Below are positions 45,293 through 55,830 of a stretch of 64,000 nt of DNA, piece by piece. The position numbers and the translations under genes are program-made. This DNA is from Tillandsia leiboldiana (Eukaryota; Streptophyta; Magnoliopsida; Poales; Bromeliaceae), in contig CM055066.1 in NCBI GenBank assembly GCA_029204045.2, positions 18,052,484-18,116,483 of the forward strand, given 5' to 3'. The notes under the pieces were generated by a model. That model was not told where the DNA came from. It saw nothing but the letters and a program-made list of their open reading frames with translations, and searched no databases. The number at the start of each line of letters is the position of its first letter. Position 1 is the first letter of the stretch.

Positions 45293-47317
45293 ATGGTTGA
45301 AGGTGGAAACATCAACAGACCCCCATTCTTTGATGGAACAAATTATGCGTACTGGAGAGTACGGATGAAAACCTTTTTAAGTTCCATCGACGAACGGGTG
45401 TGGCAATCAATTGAATTAGGATGGTCTAATCCAGCTGAAATTTTTGCTGATGTTCGCACCATCAAACCTAGGTCGAAGTGGACCAAGGAAGAGTTAGATT
45501 CATCTTCTTACAATGGCAAGGAAATTAATGCTGTTTTTAATGCCTTATCTCAAACTGAATTCTCTCGCGTCTCGGCATGTGAGACTGCGAAAGAAATCTG
45601 GGATGTTCTTCAGGTTACACATGAGGGAACTAACCTCGTGAAGATTCAAAAGCTGCAAATGCTTACGAGCAGATTTGACTCTATTTTCATGGCAGAAAAT
45701 GAATCTTTCACGGACTACTATACACGATTGCAACACATCGTAAACTCATGTGCTAACCTGGGAGAGAAGATTCCAGAATTTAAGGTTGTAAGAAAGATCT
45801 TAAGAACTCTTCCTGAACGATTTTGCCCAAAGGTTACAGTCATTGAAACTATTAAACACCCGGACGAAATGCGTGTAGAAGAACTAGTTGGTTCATTACA
45901 AACTTATGAAATGACATTTACTACTAACTATTCTTCGGGAAAGGCATCCTCTTCTAAGTCTTCAGGTTATGCTTTGAAAACAACAAAGGAAGAAGACACG
46001 GATTCATCCTCCTCAGACGATGACGAGAACCTATCTATGGAGGAATTTGAGAAGCAGCTCGCTCTCTTGACAAGGAAGTTTCGCCGCAACTTTCGAATGG
46101 GCAATTCAAGTAAAACTCCATCCTTCGGAAAGTCGAAGAAAGGCAAGGGTACTTCAAGTTACAAGTCAAGAAAGCAAGAGAACTTTTCAAAGGATAAGAA
46201 AAGTTCAGAGGGACAAGTCCAATGCTTCAAGTGCCGAGGATACGGCCGTATCTCAACGGAGTGTCCAACTAAGAATCCGTCGAAGAAGAAAGCGATGCAA
46301 GTCGTCACATGGGATGACAACTCAACGTCAAATGAGTCATCCTCAAGTGATGAAGAAGAAAGCGCAACGGCATTCCACGCGTCCACATCTTCACCCTTCA
46401 TGTGCTTAATGGCAAGTACTTCAGATTCATTGACCAACTCCTCCCGGGTTGAAAAAACTGCAACGGATGATGAATCAAGTAACTCTGAAGGTGAAGATTT
46501 TGTTTTAGCCTACCACAGACTTTTGAGGGATTCAAAGAAACTGGCTAAACAAAACAAGGGGTTGAGAGGGAGATTACAGGATCTCGAAGAAGAAGTAAAA
46601 AGGGTAACTTCTCTCTCGACCGATCTTGAAGTGGAAAGGGATAATCTGATAAAAGCAAATGTTTCCCTTCAAGAGTCCAATGAGCAATTCGAGAAGAATT
46701 ATATAGATATGGTGAACAAAGCGAATTACTTCTTGAAGCTCAACGGCGAGGCTCGACAGGAAAAATTGGAAATGACAGAGACCATTCTCCAACTCAAGGA
46801 TGACTTACAGCGATTTTCATCAGGAAGGGGTAAGTTGGATAAGCTTCTTGGTCTCGGTCAAACAAACAAGTTCGGCCTCGGATACAATCGAACTGAAGAC
46901 AACTTTAGTTCGGTTGGGACAGTTTTTGTGCCTCAGTCGGTATCTCCTCCTCCGACACCGGAATTCACGACAAGCAACGACAACAAGCCTACTTCACCCT
47001 CTTCGGAATCGTCAAGCACTAAGGTATGTTTTCGTTGTAATGTTGAAGGGCACATTGAAAGAAATTGCAAGATTGGAGCTCAAAGATCAAATCAATCACA
47101 TCTTGCAACTGTTACCAATGAGTTCACTCCCCGGAAATCAAAGAAGGACTTTTCAAAAGTAAAGAACATTGGTAGTACTTCAAGCAAGACGATGACAAAA
47201 GAAAAAGATCAATCATACAAGACGTCTTCATCAAGGAAAATTTCTCAACCATTGCCAACATACTCTAAAACTCAAAAGGTTTGGGTATGCAAAGGTGAAA
47301 TCTTTCCTTGCCTTTAA
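45293..47317 (+). CDS. gag: Copia Gag (Sirevirus type)
   Basis: 674 codons from the first ATG after the primer site. The N-terminus has the copia motif FDGTNYAYWRVRMKTFL (about residues 12-28), followed by the UBN2-type gag core to about residue 215. A Ser/acidic linker follows, then a zinc knuckle at residue 311 that reads CFKCRGYGRISTEC, with Arg where His normally binds zinc. A long coiled coil spans about residues 405-515, and a second, intact knuckle CFRCNVEGHIERNC starts at residue 579. Two knuckles and the coiled coil fit Sireviruses, where Gag packages RNA. The ORF runs out at the point where protease should follow. Its last residues are in a different frame from the integrase region that comes next, which marks a deletion. 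It is otherwise uninterrupted. Confidence 0.88.
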   Translation: MVEGGNINRPPFFDGTNYAYWRVRMKTFLSSIDERVWQSIELGWSNPAEIFADVRTIKPRSKWTKEELDSSSYNGKEINAVFNALSQTEFSRVSACETAKEIWDVLQVTHEGTNLVKIQKLQMLTSRFDSIFMAENESFTDYYTRLQHIVNSCANLGEKIPEFKVVRKILRTLPERFCPKVTVIETIKHPDEMRVEELVGSLQTYEMTFTTNYSSGKASSSKSSGYALKTTKEEDTDSSSSDDDENLSMEEFEKQLALLTRKFRRNFRMGNSSKTPSFGKSKKGKGTSSYKSRKQENFSKDKKSSEGQVQCFKCRGYGRISTECPTKNPSKKKAMQVVTWDDNSTSNESSSSDEEESATAFHASTSSPFMCLMASTSDSLTNSSRVEKTATDDESSNSEGEDFVLAYHRLLRDSKKLAKQNKGLRGRLQDLEEEVKRVTSLSTDLEVERDNLIKANVSLQESNEQFEKNYIDMVNKANYFLKLNGEARQEKLEMTETILQLKDDLQRFSSGRGKLDKLLGLGQTNKFGLGYNRTEDNFSSVGTVFVPQSVSPPPTPEFTTSNDNKPTSPSSESSSTKVCFRCNVEGHIERNCKIGAQRSNQSHLATVTNEFTPRKSKKDFSKVKNIGSTSSKTMTKEKDQSYKTSSSRKISQPLPTYSKTQKVWVCKGEIFPCL

Positions 47318-49841
47318 TCTTCCTACGATTAAATGTTGTGTAGTTTATGTAGACTATTTTTCTTTCTTTGGACCAACCCGTCAACCATCTTTGGGAGGTA
47401 AATGGTATATTTTCTTATTGGTTGATGATTTCTCTAGGTTTTCATGGGTAGCATTTTTAAAAGAGAAAGCTGATACGTTTGATTCTTTTCATGAGATTTG
47501 CCATCGTATTATGATTGAAAAGAATGAAAAGATCATTCGTATTAGAAGTGATAGAGGTGGAGAATTCATTAATTCTAAATTCATTGATTTTTGCACTTCC
47601 AACGGCATAAAACATGAATTCTCAGCACCCTATACACCTCAGCAGAATGGTGTTGTTGAGCGCAAAAACATGGTTGTTCAAGAGATGGCGCGTGTGATGC
47701 TTCATAGCCGGAATTTACCGCTACATTTTTGGGCTGAAGCTGTGAACACCGCTGTCTATGTCATTAATCGAGTGTATTTGCGCCCAGGAACTTTAAATAC
47801 ACCATATGAGCTGTGGTTTAGTAGAAAACCGGATATCAAATACTTTCGTATCTTTGGGAGTCGATGTTTTATTTTGCGTGATCGCGAAAATCTTGGTAAG
47901 TTCGATTCTCGAAGTGACGAAGGGATCTTTTTGGGTTATTCTACAAATAGCAGAGCATATCGGGTATTTAACATGGAATCTAAAACGATTGTAGAATCTA
48001 TAAATGTTAAAGTAGATGAAGCTTTTCACTTTGCATCTGAAAAATCTACCCTCGATATTTTTCTTGATGATGATACTCCTGTAAGTGCATCTTCTCATGA
48101 TAATACTTCCAATATTAATGATGCATCTAATGGTTCTTCAAGTTTATCTGATATGCAGGAATCATCTCATGTACCTCCGAGTACTCCGTTACAACAAACG
48201 TTACGAATCTCCAAGGATCATCCTGAATCAAACATCATTGGAGACCCACAAGAAGGAGTCAAAACTCGGAGACAGTTGGTTTGCGGATTCGCTTGCTACG
48301 TTTCCTTGATCGAACCAAAGAACATCGATGAAGCTCTTCAGGATGACTACTGGATTAAAGCAATGCAGGAAGAGCTCCATCAGTTTGAGCGAAACAAAGT
48401 CTGGGAATTAACAAAGCCTCCAAAGCAACACAATGTGATAGGTACCAAATGGATTTTCAAGAATAAGAAAAATAAAGATGGTACCATCATCAGGAACAAA
48501 GCACGTTTAGTTGCTCAAGGCTACTCTCAAGTAGAAGGTATAGACTTTGATGAAACTTTCGCCCCTGTAGCTAGACTCGAGTCCATTCGTATCTTATTCG
48601 CGATAGCTTGTCATTTTAAAATAAAATTATTTCAAATGGACGTTAAGAGCGCGTTTTTAAATGGGTTTTTAAATGAGGAAGTTTATGTGGCTCAACCGAA
48701 AGGTTTTGTAGACTGTAAACTACCTAACCATGTTTTTCGTTTGAAAAAAGCTCTTTACGGTTTAAAACAAGCACCGCGAGTATGGTACGAAAGGCTAACA
48801 AAGCACCTATTGGATAAGGGCTATACTCGAGGGGGAGCTGACAGGACTCTCTTTGTGAAGCATTATCAAAATAACTTCATTGTTGCACAAATCTATGTCG
48901 ATGACATTATTTTTGGAGCAACAAAGGATAATGATGCTTCTAAATTCGCTGAAACCATGGAAAGTGAATTTGAGATGTCAATGATGGGCGAATTGACTTA
49001 TTTCCTTGGATTGCAAGTGAAACAGAGTGACGAAGGCATCCATTTGTGTCAATCCAAGTATGCTTTGGAGTTGGTCAAAAAGTTTGATCTAGAAAATTGT
49101 AAAGATTTTCCAACTCCAATGGGAACTAGCAATAAAGGATTAGGAAGTGAATCTTTTAGTGAGAATGTAGACGAGAAACTTTATAGGAGTATGATTGGAA
49201 GTCTACTTTACCTCACGGCTAGTCGCCCGGATATATCTTTTGGTGTTGGGATCTGCGCGAGATATCAATCTGCACCAAAGGAGGTTCACCTGAAAGCGGT
49301 GAAACGGATCATCCGATACATTAAAGGAACCATAAATTTCGGAATTTGGTATCCTATGGGAATAAGTTTAGATATTGTTGGATACTCAGATGCCGATTGG
49401 GCAGGATCTATGGATGATTGGAAAAGTACGAGTGGTGCATGTTTTTATTTAGGCCATTGCCTTGTTGCATGGCACAGTAAAAAGCAAAACTGCATTGCAC
49501 TCTCGACTGCCGAAGCGGAATATATTTCAGCGGGTAGTTGTTCAACCCAACTCATTTAGATGAAAAGTGTGTTGAGCGACTTCCAGATTTCAGCAACTTC
49601 GGTAACAATTCTTTGTGACAACACTAGTGCTATAAACATTTCCAAAAACCCTGTGTTGCACTCTAGAACAAAACACATTGAACTTAGATATCATTTTCTT
49701 AGAGAGCTAGTTGAATCAAATACTCTTCAACTGTCATATATTTCAACTGAAGATCAATTAGCTGATATTTTAACAAAACCTTTGGATCAAAAACATTTTA
49801 TTCATTTGCGTAAAGCAATTGGAATGCTTTCCTTGAAATAA
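47295..49841 (+). pseudogene. pol: Copia Pol remnant: integrase core, RT, RNase H
   Basis: The open frame at 47295-49559 lacks a proper start and begins inside integrase. The catalytic triad is seen: Asp (residue 20, YVDYF), Asp (86, RSDRGGEF) and Glu (122, NGVVERKN), the last two separated by 35 residues. The RT motif YVDD is at residues 534-537, after FAPVARLESIR and MDVKSAFLNG. RNase H follows (SDADWAGS, STAEAEY). Protease and the His/Cys zinc domain of integrase are missing. A TAG at 49557-49559 stands where copia elements have Trp before Met-Lys. The remaining RNase H reads on in the same frame to 49841 (CDNTSAI, HIELRYHF, ADILTKPL). So there are two lesions, an internal deletion with frame change and a nonsense mutation. 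It is not a working polyprotein unless the stop is read through and protease is supplied from elsewhere. Confidence 0.9.
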
Positions 49842-50770
49842 ACTTCTTTTTGAAACTTTTGCTTAGGTTAGGTTTTGCTTTTGTGTTTTTGTTCATTATC
49901 TATGCTTAGACATAGAATATTAATTGAGCATTAGTTTGATTGACTTTAACTGCATCCTTTTATATATTTAGAAATCTATTATGCTTTAGATGTCATAATA
50001 TTTCATTTGATGCAATGATCATTTATGTCAATTAACTCATCTTTGTTTTGATCAAAGTCAATTTCTCTCTCGATGATCTCTTGGTATAGTTTTTATCTTA
50101 TTTGACTGTTTAGTCGAGTATGAAATCGAGATCAATTTTTGGCTAAATACTTTATATCTTAAATAATTGATAGCCAATTGAGGGGGAGTCAAAGAAAAAG
50201 TATTATGCTCAAAAGATGTGGAAAGAGTTACATCCCAATGAGGAGTGTGAAAACTACCACCACATGGAGGAAAGAGCTACCACCTCGGTCGTCCGAGTAC
50301 TGTGCGCAGCTACCACATGTATACCAAGCAAGGTTTTTCAAGTTTGATTAAATAAAATGCATGTTGAAATACTTGACTCTGTCAAAATTTCAAGGTTGGT
50401 ATAAGGTGGGATTTTTAATGAAAGATGCTCAAAGAGCCACTCTCTTCAATAAATTGACTAGATACATTATCTAATTTATCTGGGATGTTAGACATCTATT
50501 GATCTTTGTATTTCATTTTCTTTACCAAATTGATGATTTGATAAAGGCATTACTCATAAGATCAAGTTAGATGTAATTGAAGTTGTTCAACTTTAAGGGA
50601 TTTAATTTTTATAAATTTTCGTTTCATTTATTGGATGTTATTGATAGATTTGGTATAATCTAGTTCTTGTTGTATGAAACGATGATTTTCATTTAAAGTT
50701 GATACACAAAAGTGCTTACAATCTTTTTCTGGTTTTTCTAGAATTTCTCTGAAATTTTTTAAAGAAAAAG
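49842..50770 (+). other. Copia pol-env spacer
   Basis: AT-rich with no ORF. It contains a PPT-like AGGGGGAG (50180-50188), one of three such tracts in this element. Nothing else is recognised. Confidence 0.6.
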
Positions 50771-50778
50771 TTGGAGCC

Positions 50779-50947
50779 GATCCGGATTGGACCTGCCGAT
50801 CTGGATCCCGAACGCAGATATTCTTCTGCGGGCAGACGATCCGGATTGGACCTGCCGATCCGGATCCCGAACGCAGTTTTTCACTGCGGGTAGCCGATCC
50901 GGATCGTAATCACGGACTAATCCGGATCGCGGCTAGGGTTTTATAAA
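50779..50947 (+). promoter_or_regulatory. Internal promoter-like module before env-like gene
   Basis: Six RATCCGGATC-type motifs (50779, 50798, 50838, 50857, 50896, 50919), part of a 59-bp direct repeat, then TATAAA at 50942-50947. The LTR has the same arrangement: ten motifs (54159-54441) then a TATA (54506). Two CGCAG/CTGCG inverted repeats are interspersed. Confidence 0.6.
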
Positions 50948-51063
50948 GAACAAAAGGGTTTTGATTTCTTTTACTCCAATTTTTTGTTCCAAAGTTTCCA
51001 GAGCTTCTCTCTCTAGATCTCATCCATCTTGGAAGCTTTCAAACTCAAGTTCTTCAATTCCAA

Positions 51064-51445
51064 GTAAGTTTTATTGATCAAAATCTCAGTTTTTCACCGT
51101 TTTTCTTATTCCTCCTCAAAACGTGATGAATTTCTTGTATCAATTTCATTTGTGGATGATTTTTGATCAAATTTCTTTTGAAATACGAACTCTGGGTAGA
51201 TTAGTTTTGATTATATGCTAGGTATTCTCAAGGTAAACGGATTTTTGGTCTTCGATTTCAAAAATTTCGGTTTTAGGGCATATAATGGGAATTTTCCAAA
51301 ATCATACAATTGATCTATTTTTAAAATTCCTTTTGCAAAACTAATTTGATTCCTAGTCTCTCTACACGATAATGTTTGTTTGGGTACAATCTTTCAAATT
51401 TTTCAAACTTACAAAATTTTCGTGTTCTTGAGTTGCTCTTCACAG
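51064..51445 (+). other. Probable 5'-UTR intron of env-like gene
   Basis: Donor CCAA/GTAAGT at 51064, acceptor TTCACAG ending at 51445, 382 bp, T-rich as plant introns are. It lies between the TATA (50942) and the first ATG (51476). RNA data would be needed to confirm it. Confidence 0.5.
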
Positions 51446-51475
51446 GATTTCAATCCTCTTAAGGCACACACAGCT

Positions 51476-52789
51476 ATGGAATTCTCATGGATCATCTTGC
51501 TGTTAGTCACAATGGTGCATACTCGAGCAACCAATAAACTGAAAAGAGCCAAGAAACTTCAACGAAAAGGTGAATTTGATCTGATTAGTGACTCGGAAAC
51601 TGAAGCAAATAATGATGAAGTAGACTGGGACGTGTTATTTGATGACGATGAAACAATGCCCGTTAAACCTGAACAAAAGGCTTCCAATGAATCAAAAGGA
51701 AAGGCACCCATTAACACAGGAAAAGCACCTATGTCTCCACCAACTATCTCTGTGAAAAGAAAACGTCTGGCTCGACGCTTTGGACTACCACGAGACGTTA
51801 ACATCAACAAGCCGATAGTTCCTGACTCCCCGCCTCGCGTGGAAGGAGTGTTCGTCAGCATAGATCGCCTTCGAGCTTTTGAACATCGTGAATGTATCGG
51901 TGAACGACATGTCAACATTGAAGCTTTCCGAAATCACTCACCAGAGTTTGGAACTTTAATTGAGCAAGCTAATCTCATTCAAGTCTGCCGATTCCCTGAA
52001 TTACTTGGGTACTGCTTGTATCGTGTGAGAACCTTCTACACGAATGCAAGACATCTTCAAGAAGATGAACGTGGCTCAATGCATTTCTATACAAATATCC
52101 AAGGGATGAAACTTAAAATCACTCCGCAATTAATCGGCGAAGTCCTTGGAATGGAATCCAACACATCGGGGATCAATTATTTGACGGGAAGAAGTTTGAC
52201 GAATGCCTTGTGGCAAACCGTGATAGGAAAGATTTGTTTGGAAGGAACTGAGTCAGCTGATGGGAAAAGTGTAAAATCCAAACATCTTCGACTGGAGTAC
52301 CGATTTCTTAATTTCATCACATGCTACAACATTCTTCCTAACATGCAGACCAAGTTAGTGAGATGGGATAGAATGCTGTTCTTATATCTCATAGGTCATC
52401 CCTCTGAGGCTATAGGGTTGAACATGAACATCCCCTACATAATTTGGAATAGAATGTCAAGATATGTTGTGCATCCTCATCCTTCTGAGCGACTTCCTTT
52501 TCCATTAATCATCATGAGGATCTTACAAAAGTTTGACATTGATATAAGCTCGACATCATATCAACACTGTTGGGGGATGATAGATGAGTCAACGATTGTG
52601 AAGTCACTTCACAAATTACCACATGTTACTCCGACACCCTCCACTGGAAAGAAACCTTGTGTCGGCACCTCTGCCTCACCGTCTCAACAAGCACCCGGCG
52701 CGGATGATCAAGCATCGGTAACTTCGATTTTCAAGCAACAACAGCGCCTATCTTTTCAACAAGAGCAGATCAACAAAGAGCAGAGGTGA
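51476..52789 (+). CDS. Sirevirus env-like / plant transposon ORF
   Basis: 437 codons from ATG 51476, or 425 from ATG 51512 (MVHTRATNK, the opening usual for this family as I remember it). An acidic region follows (SDSETEANNDEVDWD), then a Lys/Pro-rich linker and a globular part of about 250 residues (from VFVSIDRLRAFEHR to LHKLPHV) of the kind found in the extra ORF of SIRE1/Maximus-type elements and annotated as env-like or putative plant transposon protein. The tail is Gln-rich. With the upstream ATG the N-terminus has a hydrophobic run (FSWIILLLVTMV), but I see no other membrane segment, so the name env-like is by position and not proof of an envelope. Its function is unknown. The frame is intact while pol is broken. 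Confidence 0.7.
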   Translation: MEFSWIILLLVTMVHTRATNKLKRAKKLQRKGEFDLISDSETEANNDEVDWDVLFDDDETMPVKPEQKASNESKGKAPINTGKAPMSPPTISVKRKRLARRFGLPRDVNINKPIVPDSPPRVEGVFVSIDRLRAFEHRECIGERHVNIEAFRNHSPEFGTLIEQANLIQVCRFPELLGYCLYRVRTFYTNARHLQEDERGSMHFYTNIQGMKLKITPQLIGEVLGMESNTSGINYLTGRSLTNALWQTVIGKICLEGTESADGKSVKSKHLRLEYRFLNFITCYNILPNMQTKLVRWDRMLFLYLIGHPSEAIGLNMNIPYIIWNRMSRYVVHPHPSERLPFPLIIMRILQKFDIDISSTSYQHCWGMIDESTIVKSLHKLPHVTPTPSTGKKPCVGTSASPSQQAPGADDQASVTSIFKQQQRLSFQQEQINKEQR

Positions 52790-53931
52790 ATCTCCGAGGA
52801 ACTCGAGATAATCACAGCATCCCAAATCACATTAACCAAGACGGTCTCGTCGATAAAGAAGTTAATGCAGAAAACGTTCTCGAAAATGGGATACACCGCC
52901 TCGGATGACTCAGATTCAAGTGTTTGAATCGTTTTTCTACTACTTCTCTTGTGCAGGAACTTCATTTTTTTTTACTTTCTTTTGTGCAGGTCTTTAAGTT
53001 TTTAGTTCTCAAACTTGAACTGTTAACCATTCTCTCCATTTTGGTAATCTTTGGCTACTTTTTGTGACAAAAAGGGGGAGAGAGAAGTATAAACAATTGA
53101 GACATTGATACAATGTGGTTGTGAGAAACTTGAAACTATAGAGGTAAGTATAACCTCAACTTGACCTCAACTTGAAAGGTAAGTAGAACTTCAACTTTCG
53201 GTTTTCATTTGTGTTTGAATGCATGCCTCGGCTAACTTTCGTCTAACCATTTTGGGCATGTAATATAACTAACAAGTTGATGTTCACTAACATGACATTT
53301 GGATTTTGATTGCATAGAAGATATGTTGGTGTTTTAACTATGATCAGTTTACATATCTGAATGTATAAATGTCATGGTAAGTGTAAATGAGTATAAACTT
53401 CATCTCTGTATGTGGTTTTTGATTGCATAGAAGATAAACTTGACCTCAACTTGAAAGGTAAGTAGAACTTCAACTTTCGGTTTTCATTTGTGTTTGAATG
53501 CATGCCTCGGCTAACTTTCGTCTAACCATTTTGGGCATGTAATATAACTAACAAGTTGATGTTCACTAACATGACATTTGGATTTTGATTGCATAGAAGA
53601 TATGTTGGTGTTTTAACTATGATCAGTTTACATATCTGAATGTATAAATGTCATGGTAAGTGTAAATGACTATAAACTTCATCTCTGTATGTGGTTTTTG
53701 AATGATATAAAATTCTTGAGGTATCTAACGATTTCTTTTGTCAAGAATGATTTCTTTTTGCAGAGAGTACAAATGTCTAAGTCTAGAGTCTGTTTTAGGA
53801 GTTTAACTCATATATTTTATTTTGGATCTCCATTGTAAATTTTTTGTTGTATGGTGATAGCAACAAAAATATCTTTTTGAATTTTCTCGAGTGGATCTAT
53901 GTTTTGTCACGAAACCGCCAAAGGGGGAGAT
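52790..53931 (+). other. Copia 3' untranslated region with tandem duplication and PPTs
   Basis: A 279-bp direct duplication (53161-53439 and 53440 to about 53700, nearly identical). PPT-like AAAAAGGGGGAGAGAG at 53069-53084, and the true PPT AAAGGGGGAGAT (53920-53931) against the LTR. No coding sequence is recognised. Confidence 0.8.
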
Positions 53932-55284
53932 TGTTAAGGATTTTGTTTTGGCGCATTTCGTGAAAGTGTTAAGTCTTGAAGATTGAAGATGAATGAAGTT
54001 TGGATCATATACCTCAATCTCAAGAAAGAAGAATTCAAAAGGATCAGGTAAGTTTAACTAAATATTTTTGGTGATCCGAAAACTTCTTGTAGTGTAGAAA
54101 CACTTGGAAGAATTTCTTATTGCATAAAAATCAAGAACTGAACATGAGACTTGTTCAGGATCCGGATCAGATTGTTCAATCCGGATCCCGAAGGTGGTTC
54201 GTTCATACACCAGTTCAATCCGGATCGTAGCTTCCCTTGATCCGGATCCCGAACATTGAGTTTACCATTTTTCTTGAACAATCCGGATCAGGCTTCGCAA
54301 TCCGGATCCCGAACGTTGATGTTTGGTGAACTGTATGAACGATCCGGATCAACCACTTCGATCCGGATCCCGAACCTTCGTTTTTCTGGAATTGCCTAAC
54401 TCGTTACGACGATCCGGATCACAGCTAATCCGATCCGGATCGCCGTCGTAAAAATTTCCAGAAACGACAGTTTTTTATCCTTATCTTCTTCCTAGGGTTT
54501 CTAACCTATAAATAGACCCTATGATTCTTTTTCTAGGTGAAAAAATCCAGATAATCCACATAGAGCCGTCATAATCAAATATCATCTTATACGGCCCTAG
54601 ATCCACATATAGAGAAGAAAGGAAATCATTAGATATTACTCTATGTTTCTTCATCTATATTGATTAGTTTGATTCTAGGTTTTCATACTCACATCTTGAG
54701 TTGAATCAAACTAATGAATACTTAGATGGTATTTCCTATCTATCTTTGATCTAAGTATTCGGCGGATCATCACCACCCAAAAACAACGATTTACCCCAAA
54801 ATCGGCGCGTGGACTCGCGTGGCCTTGTGGATTCAAGGTGCAATCGCTCTCGTGGATTCGGAGCGAGGTACATTCGTGGATTCGAAGCGTTCTACTGGGT
54901 GAAGACCGTGGATTCAGTCAGACGTCGTGGACTCGACGTTGGACGCCGTGGATTCGGCGTTGGACGCAGATCGTGGATTCGAGACGCGTTGCGGAGCGAG
55001 CGGAGAAGATCAACTAGGAGCGTATGGAAAAGGTTGAGTCGTCTATGAGTACGGTATATCACCTTGTACGTGTTTAATTCTAGTGGATTTCACCGTGTTA
55101 TCGGTCCCGTGATTTTTTACTCCGGTTTGGAGTTTTCCACGTAAAAATCTTGCGTGTTCATTTATATTTCCGCATTGGGTTTTTATTGCGCAATAATTTT
55201 TTGAGTGTTTATTGTTTACACCTATTCACCCCCCTCTAGGTATTTTTTCCCCTATTTAGATCCATTATTACATATAACCCAACA
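53932..55284 (+). repeat. Copia 3' LTR (complete)
   Basis: 1353 bp, TGTTAAGG to ACCCAACA. U3 has ten RATCCGGATC palindromes (54159-54441), TATA at 54506, hairpin array 54806-54982. It ends against TR-GAG 2 LTR sequence, so CGGGT (55285-55289) is the expected target copy. Confidence 0.95.
54159..54441 (+). promoter_or_regulatory. Ten-copy CCGGAT palindrome array in copia U3
   Basis: GATCCGGATC or AATCCGGATC at 54159, 54179, 54218, 54239, 54280, 54299, 54341, 54360, 54411 and 54432. Every second copy extends to GGATCCCGAA. Repeated CG-containing palindromes in the LTR are known for Sireviruses. Confidence 0.75.
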
Positions 55285-55590
55285 CGGGTGACTGTTTTTC
55301 AGGTCGAGCGGGTGTCGAGATGTCGGGACGAGTTGGTGAGATCACGTGGTAGAGTTGACCCTGGACAGCCGATAGCCATGCATTTAGTTATTTGATGTAA
55401 CAAGAAAAATGTAATAAGTTGTTGTAATTGTGTAATTTAATATTTGTGTTATATTAGTGGTACGTAGATAGTACTCTGATTGATTGCCGAGCTAGCCGTG
55501 CATATATAGAAAAGGCTCAATCCCCAGTGGAATTGGGACTCTTCTATATATGTGGCGGTCTGTTGCGCCCTGGCTAGTTTTAAACTCTGA

Positions 55591-55621
<31 letters not shown>

Positions 55622-55660
55622 TATATTTTAGACGCTGGTTTTTAAACTCGGGGCGTGACA
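55285..55660 (+). repeat. TR-GAG 2, 5' LTR end
   Basis: Aligns to 61369-61749 more closely than to 1-389. It contains hairpin II (inner stem weakened by GGAATTG) and a T15/A-tract near 55591-55620. Confidence 0.85.
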
Positions 55661-55667
55661 GATTAGA

Positions 55668-55679
55668 TGGTATTAGAGC
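55668..55679 (+). promoter_or_regulatory. Primer-binding site, TR-GAG 2
   Basis: TGGTATTAGAGC, one C-to-T change from the tRNA-iMet complement. Confidence 0.8.
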
Positions 55680-55830
55680 AATAGGAAATGCAGATGTCTA
55701 GGTTTGGCTAGGAACGAACCCTAGGATGACCGGTGTTACGAGAGAGCGCTGGGTAGTGTTCTACGTCTGATAGGTCAAAACAGAAGTTGTGGGTCGACCG
55801 TACTAAAATAAATTATTAACTATTGCAGTT

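Larger units (their letters stand above)
44205..55284 (+). mobile_element. Sirevirus-like Ty1/copia element
   Basis: Order: LTR, PBS, gag, pol, env-like gene, PPT, LTR. Sirevirus traits are the long gag with coiled coil, an extra ORF after pol, several AGGGGGAG tracts (50180, 53071, 53921), and CG-containing palindromes in the LTR. The LTRs share 1054 bp at a constant 10025-bp offset with about 24 substitutions and no indel. The 5' LTR lacks its first 299 bp because element E sits in it. It cannot move by itself, because pol has lost protease and part of integrase. Confidence 0.9.

Noticed and set aside
51380..51475. Upstream extension of the env-like ORF to a TTG start
   Set aside because: It lies inside the probable intron, and plants use ATG. 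The first ATG after the acceptor is 51476.
2070..55660. Idea that the two TR-GAG units are one tandem sharing a middle LTR split by all other insertions
   Set aside because: The end at 55285-55660 and the LTR 57343-61749 belong to one subfamily, 1-389 and 2070-3799 to another with a different promoter block.
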